This document shows positions 27,331 to 36,365 of a stretch of 64,000 bases of DNA, in pieces. The DNA lies in the NCBI RefSeq assembly GCF_013305725.1, contig NZ_CP047883.1:1715001-1779000 (forward strand), written 5' to 3'. The notes below the pieces were generated by a model that was not told the DNA's origin, did not search any database, and saw only the letters and a list, made by a program, of their open reading frames with translations. Positions within the stretch are counted from its first letter, which is position 1. Each line of letters begins with the position of its first letter. A program made the position numbers and the translations under genes. Source of the DNA: Streptococcus mitis. GTDB lineage: Bacteria > Bacillota > Bacilli > Lactobacillales > Streptococcaceae.

Positions 27331-28350
27331 TTATTGAACCCATTCGCCATTATAATTGATAGAATAGCCATCTACGGTCGTATTCACTGCTAAAGCACCT
27401 GAGCTATAAGCATAGTACCATTTGCCATTGACCTGGAACCAGCCTGTCTTCATATCTCCATTACCTGCATTTAGGTAGTACCAAGTTGAACCATCTTGAT
27501 ACCAACCAGTTACCATAGCTCCTGATGAACGGAGATAGTACCACTTGTTACCAAGGTATTGCCAGCCCGTTTTCATATCACCATTTTCAGCATCTAAATA
27601 GTACCAAGTTGAGCCTTCTTGATACCAGCCAGTCGCCATAGCTCCTGATGAACGGAGGTAGTACCACTTATTGCCAATTTGCTTCCAACCAGTTTGCATG
27701 ATACCAGTTTCTGGGTCTAGGTAATACCACGGAGCAGGTTTGCTTCTATCAATGCCAAAAGTAACATGGAAATCTTGAGTCCAACCCTTAGCAACTTCAC
27801 CAATTGGTAGTGGATTGTAAGAATCATCGCCAGAAATTCCTAGCTTATTTAAATAATACCAATTGCCGTCTTCATAAGTCCAACCTGTCTTTACAGCATA
27901 ATTATTATCAAAATAATAAGTTCTCTTTTCAGCAGATGGAGCATATTGTTCACCGTATACTTTTCCTGTATTTTCAGACGTTTTTGCCTCTAGTACCTGT
28001 TTATCTGTTTGTTCTAGCAAAGCACCATCTTGTCCAAAATAGTACCACTTCTCCTGAAGACCAATTTCTACGACTGGACGATTATTAAATAAATTATCAC
28101 GATAACCTGTTCCATGAATTTCTACGTATTGCCAACCGACAACCATCTCTCCTCTATCACCAAAATAGTAGGTTTTACCGTCTATTTTATGCCAATAGAT
28201 TGCTTTATGATCATCTTTTACATAATATTTTCTATTATCCTTATCAACAAATTGGCCACCTGTGGTATCCGCAAATACAGTATTTGTAGCTAACAAACCA
28301 AAGAAAAATGTTGCTAGTGCGACTTGCATCATTTTTTTCAAAAGCTTCAT
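27331..28350 (-). CDS. Choline-binding surface protein (CbpC/CbpJ-like), downstream copy
   Basis: A 339-residue exported protein that attaches to phosphocholine on teichoic acids. Signal peptide about 1-27 (cleavage after VFA). The C-terminal half has at least six ~20-residue choline-binding repeats of the form TGWxxxxxxWYYLxxxGxM; the N-terminal part holds looser repeats (YYFGDRGEMVVGWQY, WYYFGQDGALLEQ). The frame extends 9 codons upstream; the ATG at 28350 follows GGAGGAG. It lies 17 bases after the paralogue at 28368 and shares long near-identical stretches with it. Function beyond wall binding, such as adhesion, is not visible. Confidence 0.88.
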   Translation of the reverse strand: MKLLKKMMQVALATFFFGLLATNTVFADTTGGQFVDKDNRKYYVKDDHKAIYWHKIDGKTYYFGDRGEMVVGWQYVEIHGTGYRDNLFNNRPVVEIGLQEKWYYFGQDGALLEQTDKQVLEAKTSENTGKVYGEQYAPSAEKRTYYFDNNYAVKTGWTYEDGNWYYLNKLGISGDDSYNPLPIGEVAKGWTQDFHVTFGIDRSKPAPWYYLDPETGIMQTGWKQIGNKWYYLRSSGAMATGWYQEGSTWYYLDAENGDMKTGWQYLGNKWYYLRSSGAMVTGWYQDGSTWYYLNAGNGDMKTGWFQVNGKWYYAYSSGALAVNTTVDGYSINYNGEWVQ

Positions 28351-28367
28351 TTGTATCTCCTCCAAGA

Positions 28368-29378
28368 TTAAATCCACTCACCAGATGAAGCAAAGTTATA
28401 GACTTTACCATCGATAGTTTGGCTACCTGTAACCATTGCTCCATTTGAATTGAGATAATACCAGTTTCCATTTACTTTTGTCCAACCTGTCTTCATATCT
28501 CCATTACTTGCATTTAGATAGTACCAAGTTGAACCATCTTTCACCCAACCAGTTGCCATAGCTCCTGATGAACGGAGATAGTACCACTTGTTGCCAAGGT
28601 ATTGCCAGCCAGTTTTCATATCACCATTTACTTGGTCTAGGTAATACCAAGTTGAGCTTTCCTGATACCAGCCAGTTGTCATAGCTCCTGATGAACGGAG
28701 GTAGTACCACTTATTGCCAATTTGCTTCCAACCAGTTTGCATGATACCAGTTTCTGAATCTAGATAGTACCAAGTGGAAGCATCTTGAATCCAACCAGAA
28801 CGTTTCTCACCACCAATATAGTTTTCTCCATTAATTTCCGTTTTAGCTAGATAATACCAATTAGACTGGTCATAAAGCCAACCTGTCTCTAAAGAATGAT
28901 TTTGATTAAAGTAATAGTTCGTGTAAAAACTCTTCTCTTCTTTATCTTCCGGATTTGTACGTTTTTCCCCATACTTTCTTCCAACACTGTCTTTAGTTTT
29001 AACCTCTAATGCTTTCCAACCAACAAACTCTTGTAGCACTCCATTTTTATCGAAATAGTACCACTCTGACTTTGGAAAACCTTCTAATCTGATACCATTT
29101 GGGTAAGGAGCAATTGTACTACCTTTAGATGGAAACGGAATATATTGCCAGCCGACAACCATCTCTCCAGATAGAGGATCAAAATAATAGTACTTACCAT
29201 CAATCACTCGCCAGTAGGTTTCTTTGAGTTCCCCCTTCTTGTAGTAGGTTCTACCATTTTCTTGGACAAATTGCCAACCTTCTGAATCAGCATCATCCGC
29301 CAATACTGCACTTGTTGCTAGCAAACCGAAGAAAAAGACTGCTAATGCAATTTGCATCAATTTTTTTATTATTTTCAT
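28368..29378 (-). CDS. Choline-binding surface protein (CbpC/CbpJ-like), upstream copy
   Basis: A 336-residue paralogue of the next gene. Signal peptide about 1-27 (cleavage after VLA), then degenerate repeats (YYFDPLSGEMVVGWQY, WYYFDKNGVLQEF) and six canonical choline-binding repeats from about residue 195 on, with the sandwich aromatic pattern W-YYL. The ATG at 29378 follows GGAGG; 23 upstream in-frame codons lie inside the promoter and are excluded. A consensus promoter at 29400-29428 drives both cbp genes. No catalytic module (amidase, lysozyme) is present. Confidence 0.88.
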   Translation of the reverse strand: MKIIKKLMQIALAVFFFGLLATSAVLADDADSEGWQFVQENGRTYYKKGELKETYWRVIDGKYYYFDPLSGEMVVGWQYIPFPSKGSTIAPYPNGIRLEGFPKSEWYYFDKNGVLQEFVGWKALEVKTKDSVGRKYGEKRTNPEDKEEKSFYTNYYFNQNHSLETGWLYDQSNWYYLAKTEINGENYIGGEKRSGWIQDASTWYYLDSETGIMQTGWKQIGNKWYYLRSSGAMTTGWYQESSTWYYLDQVNGDMKTGWQYLGNKWYYLRSSGAMATGWVKDGSTWYYLNASNGDMKTGWTKVNGNWYYLNSNGAMVTGSQTIDGKVYNFASSGEWI

Positions 29379-29399
29379 TAGACGTATCCTCCATGACTG

Positions 29400-29428
29400 A
29401 TTATAGCAAAGACCAAACCGCATGTCAA
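29400..29428 (-). promoter_or_regulatory. Strong promoter of the cbp pair
   Basis: Consensus -35 TTGACA (29423-29428), 17-base spacer, -10 TATAAT (29400-29405) on the minus strand; 5' leader of about 15 bases before the start region. Confidence 0.92.
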
Positions 29429-29449
29429 TATATAGAAAATCCCTCAAAA

Positions 29450-29477
29450 AAAGCAGTTACAAAACTGCAACTGCTTT
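29450..29477 (-). terminator. Terminator of gnd-ritR
   Basis: AAAGCAGTT, loop, AACTGCTTT followed by a run of T on the minus strand, at the ritR stop. Confidence 0.85.
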
Positions 29478-29478
29478 T

Positions 29479-30168
29479 CTATTCTTGCATGGTGTAACCA
29501 ACACCACGCACGGTTTTAATGTAGCTTTTTTGACCTTTTACATCAAGCTTGCTACGTAGATAACGGATATAGACATCCACGATATTGGTTTCGGTCGCAC
29601 TTTCATACTTCCAGACACTTTCCAACAACTGCTCACGAGTCAGAACTTTCTTGCTTCCCATAAGAGTAGCCAAGAGGTCATACTCACGACGAGTCAAAGC
29701 AATCATCTCCTCGCCACGATAAACGGTATGATGCTCTACATCCATACGCAGATTACGGTAAGATGTTGGAACCTTCATCTGACTACAGTGTTGGTCGATA
29801 AAGTCCCGACCTCTGAAAATCGCTGAAATACGAGCTACCAAATTATCAATAATAACTGGCTTATAGATGTAAGAAACGGCAAAGCGTTGGATTGTTTCAA
29901 TCTGATCTTGCAATTCTTCGCGATGGTCCAAGACCATGATGACTGAAGCTGGCTTAGTCCGACTCAGCTTATCTGCAAAATTCTGGGCTGTCATATCCCC
30001 CAGACGAGCATTCAATAAAATCAAGTCATAGTCTGTCTGAAGAGCCATGGAGAGGGCTTTTTGCCCCTCCTCAACCTGATCAACTCGGTATTGCTCTTTT
30101 TGGAGTTCCAAACTTAAAAAATGAGCTAGATTTCGTTCTTTCTCAAGTAATAAAATCCGTTTCCCCAT
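29479..30168 (-). CDS. ritR: Orphan response regulator RitR
   Basis: Represses iron uptake and links iron to oxidative stress in pneumococcus. The 229-residue OmpR-family protein has a receiver domain in which the phospho-accepting Asp is replaced by Asn53 (LILLNARLGDM), and Cys128 (DQHCSQM) in the linker, the known redox switch; both hallmark RitR. The C-terminal winged helix is intact (ALTRREYDLLATLMG, TNIVDVYIRYLRSKLD). No cognate kinase is encoded here. Starts 11 bases after gnd, so the two are probably co-transcribed. Confidence 0.94.
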   Translation of the reverse strand: MGKRILLLEKERNLAHFLSLELQKEQYRVDQVEEGQKALSMALQTDYDLILLNARLGDMTAQNFADKLSRTKPASVIMVLDHREELQDQIETIQRFAVSYIYKPVIIDNLVARISAIFRGRDFIDQHCSQMKVPTSYRNLRMDVEHHTVYRGEEMIALTRREYDLLATLMGSKKVLTREQLLESVWKYESATETNIVDVYIRYLRSKLDVKGQKSYIKTVRGVGYTMQE

Positions 30169-30179
30169 GGCAGACCTAC

Positions 30180-31604
30180 TTATTTTTCGTCATACCAAGA
30201 GTAGTGGAAGGTTCCTTCTTTGTCTTTACGTTGGTAAGTGTGGGCACCAAAGTAGTCACGTTGCGCTTGGATCAAGTTAGCTGGAAGGTCAGCTGAACGG
30301 TAGCTATCAAAGTAAGTAATAGCTGCTGAGAAAGTTGGCACTGGTACACCAGCTTGAACCGCAAGAGCTACGATATCACGCACTGCTTGTTGGTACTTAG
30401 CAGTGACATCCAAGAAGTATTCATCCAAAAGAAGGTTAGCAAGGTCTGCATCACGGTTGTAAGCATCTGTAATTTTTTGCAAGAAACGAGAACGGATGAT
30501 ACAGCCATCACGCCAGATAGATGCGATATCTGCAAATGGCAAGTTCCAGTTGTTTTCTTTAGAAGCTACACGCAATTGCGCAAAACCTTGTGCGTATGAA
30601 ATGATTTTTGAGAAGTAAAGGGCTTGACGGATTTTTTCAATCAACTCAGCCTTGTCTCCTTCAAATTTGAAGGCAGCTGGTTTTGGAAGAACCTTGCTAG
30701 CATGCACACGTTCTTCTTTGTAAGTAGAGATGTAACGTGCAAATACTGACTCAGTGATGAGTGACAATGGCACACCTAGGTCAAGAGATGATTGGCTAGT
30801 CCATTTACCAGTTCCCTTGTTACCTGCGGCATCAAGGATGTAGTCTACGATTGGTCCATCTTGACCTTCATCGTCTTTACGGCTCAAGATATCAGCTGTG
30901 ATTTCGATCAAGTAGCTGTCCAATTCACCCTTGTTCCACTCAGTAAAGATTTCAGCCATATCTTCTGCAGAAAGGCCTAGCAAGTGTTGCATCAAGTCAT
31001 AGCTTTCTGCGATCAATTGCATATCACCGTACTCGATACCGTTGTGAACCATTTTCACATAGTGACCAGCTCCATCAGGACCGATGTAAGTCACACATGG
31101 TTTGCCATCTTCTGGTGCTTTAGCTGAGATTTCTTCAAGAACATCCGCAACCAATTCGTAGGCTTCTTTTTGTCCACCAGGCATGATAGAAGGACCTTCA
31201 AGGGCACCTTTTTCACCACCAGAAACTCCAGTACCGATAAAGTTGATGCCTGAGTTTGCCAATTCTTCATTACGACGGATTGTATCTTTGTAGAAAGTGT
31301 TTCCTCCGTCGATCAAGATATCACCCTTATCAAGGTGTGGAAGAAGGGCTTGAATTGTAGCATCTGTACCAGGTCCAGCTTGAACCATGAGCATGATGCG
31401 ACGAGGTTTTTCGATTGAGTTTACAAAACTTTCAACGTCATAGCTTGGTACAAAGTTCTTTTCAGGATGGCAAGCAATTACATCTTCAGTTTTTTCTTTA
31501 CTACGGTTGTAAATAGCAACTGTGTAACCACGAGATTCAATATTAAGGGCAAGGTTACGACCCATTACGGCCATACCAACAACACCAAAGTTAGCTTTTG
31601 TCAT
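30180..31604 (-). CDS. gnd: 6-phosphogluconate dehydrogenase, decarboxylating
   Basis: Oxidises 6-phosphogluconate to ribulose 5-phosphate, giving NADPH. The 474-residue protein has the NADP-binding motif [18 protein letters not shown], catalytic-site segments [21 protein letters not shown] and [10 protein letters not shown], and the C-terminal tail. Start ATG at 31604 follows GAGGAG. Located between mapZ and ritR. Confidence 0.97.
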   Translation of the reverse strand: MTKANFGVVGMAVMGRNLALNIESRGYTVAIYNRSKEKTEDVIACHPEKNFVPSYDVESFVNSIEKPRRIMLMVQAGPGTDATIQALLPHLDKGDILIDGGNTFYKDTIRRNEELANSGINFIGTGVSGGEKGALEGPSIMPGGQKEAYELVADVLEEISAKAPEDGKPCVTYIGPDGAGHYVKMVHNGIEYGDMQLIAESYDLMQHLLGLSAEDMAEIFTEWNKGELDSYLIEITADILSRKDDEGQDGPIVDYILDAAGNKGTGKWTSQSSLDLGVPLSLITESVFARYISTYKEERVHASKVLPKPAAFKFEGDKAELIEKIRQALYFSKIISYAQGFAQLRVASKENNWNLPFADIASIWRDGCIIRSRFLQKITDAYNRDADLANLLLDEYFLDVTAKYQQAVRDIVALAVQAGVPVPTFSAAITYFDSYRSADLPANLIQAQRDYFGAHTYQRKDKEGTFHYSWYDEK

Positions 31605-31679
31605 TTGACACTCCTCTTGTTTAATTTGTTTTATTTTATCATTTTTACTTTTGAAAAGAAAGAATTTTGTAACGACTGC

Positions 31680-33116
31680 TTAGTAGTCCAAAGCATCCGC
31701 ATGTCCAGAACCATTTCCAACAAAGTATCCTGTCTTACAGTTAAGGGTAAAGAGATAGGTTCCATCTGGCTTGTAGAGATTGTAATAACCATTGCCATTA
31801 ACGATATTGACACGTTCAAGGATATATTGGTTACCAGTGATATAACCACGTGAACGTGAAGTCGCTAGAATCTGTTCTAAGACACCATCCGCGAAATCCC
31901 AGGCAGAGTTATTACTATCATCAATAGCCGATTGATTGAACGGCACACGACTCGAAGCTCTCTGGAGGTCAACTCCAGAACTTGATAAACCGCCATGGCT
32001 ATCATCACGTGCAGAAACTGAATTGTTTGATGAGGCGCTTGAAGATGGACTTGTGTTGTCTGCAGCCCTCTCTGTTGATGAACTTGAACTTTCTTGGCTG
32101 GAGCTTGAACTTGAAGGAGCTGTTTGTTGACTCTTACCTAGACTAATAGCCTTATCTAGTAATTTATCAAGCTCCGTATTTCCAGTTTTAATATCTGTAA
32201 ATTTAGCATCCGATTTAGCTTTAGCGTTAGTGTCCAAAACACCATCAACAATAGCTGGCTTCTCAAATTGAGCATTGACATCTTGAATGGCCTTGATTTG
32301 AGTTGCTAGGCTATCATATTTAGATTTGGCAAGTGTATGTTCACGACTACCTTCCAGCTTATCAAGTAAGGTTTTAAGTTGGCTCAGCTTATCAAACTGA
32401 CTATTTTTCAAAGCCGTTTTGTTGCTATCTATATAGAAGGCATCATAGAGAGTATTAAACTCTTGTAATGCTGTTTGCGTAGCTTGGTCGGTTGAAGCTG
32501 ATTGTGAAGATTGTATCTCTTGGTTTGAGCGTGAAATTTGACGGTAGACAAAATAGCTCCCCAGCAGGATAACAATTACAATCAGTACTGAAGCGATGAT
32601 CATCACTCGTTTCTTTATAGAATCTGCTTCTGTTTCTGGCTCTATGGCAGTAGCTCTCGACAGTAAAACTGTATCATCTTCTTGGACCTCGTCATCTTCA
32701 TCAACACCTTCTTCAGTTACAACTAGAGGTTCTATCTTTTGACTATCTTCCTCGAGAGGAGGCAAAACAAAGTCTGAACTATTTGTGTCTGTAGCATCTA
32801 TAGAAGATTCTTCTCCTAACTCCTCATCTGCAGTAGTATCACTCGTTTCTCGAACTGCTTGAATCAATTCCTCTAAACTTTGAGTGGCTGCTAGCTCTTC
32901 TTTTTTGAACTGTCGTGTTTCAAACTTATCTGCTTCAATCTCTTCACGATGTTGCTTTATATATTTGTCTAGAATACTATCTTCTGGAAGCACCCCAGCT
33001 TCAACTTCCTCATTCTTACGAATAACTTGACCTACTGTCAAATCTTTAGCTTCATCAAAATCAAATTGTGGCTCTTGGTCATGTTTCTCATGCCGATCAC
33101 GTCTCTTCTGATCCAT
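31680..33116 (-). CDS. mapZ: Mid-cell-anchored protein Z (MapZ/LocZ)
   Basis: Marks the division site and positions FtsZ in streptococci. The 478-residue bitopic protein has an acidic cytoplasmic N-terminus with FtsZ-interacting start ([20 protein letters not shown]) and TQSLEE-type phosphorylation region, one membrane span around residues 168-193, a helical extracellular domain, a Ser-rich linker ([17 protein letters not shown]), and a C-terminal peptidoglycan-binding domain (from about 390; [15 protein letters not shown]). Starts 12 bases after the methyltransferase gene, so is co-transcribed with it. Confidence 0.93.
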   Translation of the reverse strand: MDQKRRDRHEKHDQEPQFDFDEAKDLTVGQVIRKNEEVEAGVLPEDSILDKYIKQHREEIEADKFETRQFKKEELAATQSLEELIQAVRETSDTTADEELGEESSIDATDTNSSDFVLPPLEEDSQKIEPLVVTEEGVDEDDEVQEDDTVLLSRATAIEPETEADSIKKRVMIIASVLIVIVILLGSYFVYRQISRSNQEIQSSQSASTDQATQTALQEFNTLYDAFYIDSNKTALKNSQFDKLSQLKTLLDKLEGSREHTLAKSKYDSLATQIKAIQDVNAQFEKPAIVDGVLDTNAKAKSDAKFTDIKTGNTELDKLLDKAISLGKSQQTAPSSSSSSQESSSSSTERAADNTSPSSSASSNNSVSARDDSHGGLSSSGVDLQRASSRVPFNQSAIDDSNNSAWDFADGVLEQILATSRSRGYITGNQYILERVNIVNGNGYYNLYKPDGTYLFTLNCKTGYFVGNGSGHADALDY

Positions 33117-33128
33117 ATCTTATCCTTT

Positions 33129-34286
33129 CTACTTCACTTCTTGGCGCTTAACACGCTGACCAAAATATTGATATAAATCAACTTTTAAGGTTCCATTGTA
33201 CAACTTACGCTTCTTATCCGCTTGACTACCGTACTTGGTCTCAAAGGCTTCATCACTGGTTAAGATAAACTTGCTCCACGTTTTCAGAGGAGCAAATACT
33301 TGACCCATCTCAGCATAAAGCTTGGTAACCCCTGCATCATCTGACAAGCGTTCACCATAAGGCGGGTTAGAGATAATCACTCCATTGATTTTATCAGAAC
33401 GCAAATCCTGCACGCGCATCTGCTTAAAGGTAATATCTCCTGCAACCCCTGCCGCCTGGGCATTAGCCTTAGCAATTTCCACCATACGTGCATCGATATC
33501 ACAGCCCATGATGTCCAGTTCCAGTTCACGATCCACTTTCTTAGCTGCTTCTGTACGCACTTCTTGAATCAGTCGATCGCTAATCCAGTTCCATTCCTCA
33601 AAGGCAAAAGAGCGACGAAGACCAGGAGCCATCTTCCTAGCCATCATAACTGCCTCGATACAGAAAGTTCCTGAACCACAGGTCGGATCAATCAAGGGCT
33701 TATCTGGATACCAGTTAGAAAGTTGTAAAATGGCTGCCGCCATGTTTTCCTTGATAGGAGCGCCACCCTTTTCCGTACGATAACCACGTTTAAAGAGGCT
33801 AGTCCCTGTCGTATCAATCATGACAGTTGCTATGTCTTTAAGAATAGAGACCTCAATCTTAAACTCTGGACCATTCTCCATCAGAGGAACACCTTCTGGG
33901 CGAGCATAGTGTTTTTGTAATTTCTTGACAACAGCCTTCTTTGAAATAGCCTGTACACTTGGCTCATTGTGAAGTTTAGATTTAACACATTTAGCTTTTG
34001 AAATCGGAAAACGAGCCCCAAGCGGCAAATAATTTTCCCAATCTAGAGCGAAAACTCCCTGAAAGAGCTCCTCAAAAGTCTTAGCTGGGAACGTTCCTAC
34101 GATAATTTTAATACGGTCTGCTGCCCGAAGCCAGAGGTTGGTTTCGATAATGCCTCTCACGTCTCCTTGAAAACGAACACGTCCATTTTCAACCTGACAA
34201 TCGTAGCCCAACTCTCGCACTTCACGTCCCACAACAGCCTCAAGACCCGCTGCAGCAGTAGCGATTAAATTAAATTCTTTTTTCAT
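33129..34286 (-). CDS. THUMP-domain class I RNA methyltransferase (RlmL N-terminal type)
   Basis: A 385-residue SAM-dependent RNA methyltransferase of the RlmL/YpsC family, which modifies 23S rRNA guanine. It has an N-terminal THUMP domain (about 45-155) and a Rossmann methyltransferase domain: motif I DPTCGSGTFCIEA, and motif IV NPPYGERL, the N6/N2-amino methyltransferase signature. Target base is inferred from family. It sits between rnpB and mapZ; pneumococcal mapZ also follows this gene. Confidence 0.88.
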   Translation of the reverse strand: MKKEFNLIATAAAGLEAVVGREVRELGYDCQVENGRVRFQGDVRGIIETNLWLRAADRIKIIVGTFPAKTFEELFQGVFALDWENYLPLGARFPISKAKCVKSKLHNEPSVQAISKKAVVKKLQKHYARPEGVPLMENGPEFKIEVSILKDIATVMIDTTGTSLFKRGYRTEKGGAPIKENMAAAILQLSNWYPDKPLIDPTCGSGTFCIEAVMMARKMAPGLRRSFAFEEWNWISDRLIQEVRTEAAKKVDRELELDIMGCDIDARMVEIAKANAQAAGVAGDITFKQMRVQDLRSDKINGVIISNPPYGERLSDDAGVTKLYAEMGQVFAPLKTWSKFILTSDEAFETKYGSQADKKRKLYNGTLKVDLYQYFGQRVKRQEVK

Positions 34287-34326
34287 TTTCAGTCTTATAA
34301 GACCTTTCTATATGTCCACTTTAAAA

Positions 34327-34360
34327 AATGAGGTTGAGAAAGTTTTCTCAGCCCCAACCT
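34327..34360 (-). terminator. Terminator of rnpB
   Basis: On the minus strand AGGTTGGGGCTGAGAAA, short loop, TTTCTCAACCTCA, then six T; just after the rnpB 3' end. Confidence 0.8.
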
Positions 34361-34364
34361 ATAT

Positions 34365-34755
34365 GCAATTTTCTATAAGCCATGTTTTGTTCCAGAAGTG
34401 ACTAGGACCACTTCCTTCGATAATCATCTGTCTACCACTAACAGCTTACAGCTGATAGCAGTCAGAGTACTACGTTCGTTTCCGTGTACTCCATGCCCCG
34501 ACCGAAATTTGGGTTGCTAGCTTGAGGGGTTTACCGCGTTCCACTCTCTCTGTTTCCAGAAAGACTCCGTCACTGTGGCACTTTCAAGCCTACTCCGACC
34601 TATCCAAGGACTTAGCCATTTCGACTGCCGTAACGATTTCTCGTCCCTAGGCTTATGGTTTCGCCTAGCACAAACACTACAGGCATCACAGCCTGTGCTA
34701 GCATGGACTTTCCTCATGAAAAGAAATTCTCCTCACGCGATTATCCAAAAATTGC
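34365..34755 (-). ncRNA. rnpB: RNase P RNA (type B)
   Basis: Catalytic RNA that matures tRNA 5' ends. On the minus strand the hallmark regions are present: GAGGAAAGTCCATGCT near the 5' end, the GGTCGGAGTAGGC region, GAGAGTGGAACGCGGTAAACCCCTC, and near the 3' end GGTAGACAGATGA with GAACAAAACATGGCTTATAG. The two ends pair as GCAATTTT / AAAATTGC, which sets the boundaries; the 5' end could lie up to about 9 bases further upstream. Length of about 391 bases fits type B RNA of low-GC Gram-positives. Lies between gpsB and the methyltransferase gene. Confidence 0.96.
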
Positions 34756-34772
34756 ACTTTTCAAATAAGCTC

Positions 34773-35102
34773 TTATAAATTAGAGTTATCCAAAATTTGT
34801 TTACCAAATACTTCTTTTTCAAGACGATTTAGACGTTTTAAAATATCAAAATTCGTCATAGAAGTTGTTGCTGTCATTTCAAGTGGTTCTGCTTGAACCG
34901 GTGTAGATTCAGGTTTGCGAGACAATTCTTCCTTCAACTCTGCAACTTCTTGACGGAGAGACTTGACTAAGGCAGCATAAGTTTCATAGTCCTTGATGAC
35001 ATCGTCCAAAAATTCATCAACTTCAACTTTACTATACCCACGGACTTCACGTCCAAACTCTTGCTCGAAAATATCTTTCGCTGAAAAAATAATACCTGCC
35101 AT
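34773..35102 (-). CDS. gpsB: Cell division protein GpsB
   Basis: Adaptor that links septal and peripheral peptidoglycan synthesis and the kinase StkP. The 109-residue DivIVA-like protein has the lipid-binding N-terminal domain ([31 protein letters not shown]), a coiled coil, and a C-terminal trimerising helix ([17 protein letters not shown]). The ATG at 35102 is preferred over the one 12 bases earlier because GGAGAGAG lies just before it. Own promoter at 35135-35164. Confidence 0.95.
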   Translation of the reverse strand: MAGIIFSAKDIFEQEFGREVRGYSKVEVDEFLDDVIKDYETYAALVKSLRQEVAELKEELSRKPESTPVQAEPLEMTATTSMTNFDILKRLNRLEKEVFGKQILDNSNL

Positions 35103-35134
35103 CTCTCTCTCCATTCTCGGTTTCTAATAGTATT

Positions 35135-35164
35135 ATTATATAAAAAAAGGCAAACAAAAATCAA
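35135..35164 (-). promoter_or_regulatory. Promoter of gpsB
   Basis: -35 TTGATT (35159-35164), 18-base spacer, -10 TATAAT (35135-35140) on the minus strand, between ypsA and gpsB. Confidence 0.7.
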
Positions 35165-35174
35165 GGTCAAAGGC

Positions 35175-35702
35175 CTACTTTTCAGAAAAATTTTCTGCTA
35201 GCTCATTTAAGTCTTCAAACGTTAACCTTTTTATGCGATAACCTTCCTGATTTTTCATCAAATTGTCTATAAATTTTAATTTGGTCTCATTTTCTGAATC
35301 ATAGAAAAAATAAGCTAAATCAGTGTTTTCCAGTAAAAATCGTTGGTAATCTCGTAATTGCCCCATATGTTCATATTTAGGATAGGCATATTTGACAAAA
35401 TCGACCTGCTTAAATTGGCTAAGTTTAAGCTGATTCGCTTCATTCCAATTTTCCCCGTGTGTTTCAAAATCAAAAATGGTCGCTAGGCTGAAATCATATT
35501 CGTCTTTCATTTCATTTGCGACATCAAGCACCCAAGATTCAAATCCCAAGTTCCCTGTAAAGACCAGCCATTTAATCCCTTCTTCTACTAAACTTTCTAA
35601 ATCACGGCGAATGGCTTTCTTTATAATTTTTAACCTGATATCTTTTTCATTAAACAAACCCAAATCAAAGTTAGAATATCCCATGATTAAAGCTGTAGTC
35701 AT
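35175..35702 (-). CDS. ypsA: YpsA family protein (DUF1273)
   Basis: A 175-residue protein of the YpsA family (SLOG superfamily, Rossmann-like nucleotide-binding fold), linked to cell division in Firmicutes and commonly next to gpsB, as here. Motifs: [14 protein letters not shown] at the N-terminus and [19 protein letters not shown], the glycine-containing ligand loop. The frame extends 28 codons upstream into the divergent recU promoter; the ATG at 35702 follows GAAAGGTG. Biochemical function is unknown. Confidence 0.88.
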   Translation of the reverse strand: MTTALIMGYSNFDLGLFNEKDIRLKIIKKAIRRDLESLVEEGIKWLVFTGNLGFESWVLDVANEMKDEYDFSLATIFDFETHGENWNEANQLKLSQFKQVDFVKYAYPKYEHMGQLRDYQRFLLENTDLAYFFYDSENETKLKFIDNLMKNQEGYRIKRLTFEDLNELAENFSEK

Positions 35703-35730
35703 TTTTACACCTTTCTTTCTATTTTTATGG

Positions 35731-35736
35731 TATAAT
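35731..35736 (+). promoter_or_regulatory. Extended -10 of the recU-pbp1A promoter
   Basis: TATGGTATAAT, an extended -10 (TG-G-TATAAT at 35731-35736) with no good -35, 32 bases before the recU start, in the divergent ypsA/recU gap. Confidence 0.75.
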
Positions 35737-35768
35737 AGAGTGATGTTATTGTACCAATAAGGAGAAAT

Positions 35769-36365
35769 ATGGTCAACTATCCTCATAAAATTTCATCAAA
35801 AAAAAGCCAAACATCCATTTCTCAACCAAAAAATTTCGCAAATCGAGGAATGACTTTTGAAAAGATGATTAACGCTACAAACGACTACTATCTGACGCAT
35901 GGCATGGCAGTTATCCATAAAAAGCCAACGCCTGTTCAGATTGTTCGAGTAGACTATCCTCAACGTAGTCGAGCCAAAATTGTAGAAGCCTACTTTAGAC
36001 AAGCTTCCACAACAGATTACTCTGGCGTATATAGAGGACATTACATTGACTTTGAAGCCAAGGAAACACGACAAAAGAATGCTATTCCAATGAAGAATTT
36101 TCACCTTCATCAGATTCAGCATATGGAACAAGTCCTTGCCCAGCAAGGAATTTGCTTTGTGCTCCTGCACTTTTCTTCTCAACAAGAAACTTATTTATTG
36201 CCGGCTATTGACTTGATTCGTTTCTATCATCAAGACAAGGGACAAAAGTCAATGCCACTTGGATATATTCAAGAATATGGATATTTGGTTGAGCAAGGCG
36301 CCTTTCCTCAAATTCCCTATCTCGACATTATCAAAGAACATTTACTAGGTGGTAAAACAAGATGA
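35769..36365 (+). CDS. recU: Holliday junction resolvase RecU
   Basis: Resolves Holliday junctions during recombination and chromosome segregation. The 198-residue nuclease-fold protein has the N-terminal basic region ([12 protein letters not shown]), metal-site residues in [15 protein letters not shown] (D-x-E-x-K), and [15 protein letters not shown]. Start ATG at 35769 follows AAGGAG. It overlaps pbp1A by 4 bases, the conserved recU-pbp arrangement of Firmicutes. Confidence 0.96.
   Translation: MVNYPHKISSKKSQTSISQPKNFANRGMTFEKMINATNDYYLTHGMAVIHKKPTPVQIVRVDYPQRSRAKIVEAYFRQASTTDYSGVYRGHYIDFEAKETRQKNAIPMKNFHLHQIQHMEQVLAQQGICFVLLHFSSQQETYLLPAIDLIRFYHQDKGQKSMPLGYIQEYGYLVEQGAFPQIPYLDIIKEHLLGGKTR

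Noticed and set aside
29479..30168. Missing phospho-acceptor Asp in the response regulator as a novel defect
   Set aside because: Asn53 and Cys128 are the known hallmarks of RitR, so this is normal and not a mutation.
34517..34778. Small ORFs on both strands at 34517-34778
   Set aside because: They lie within RNase P RNA, which explains the sequence fully.
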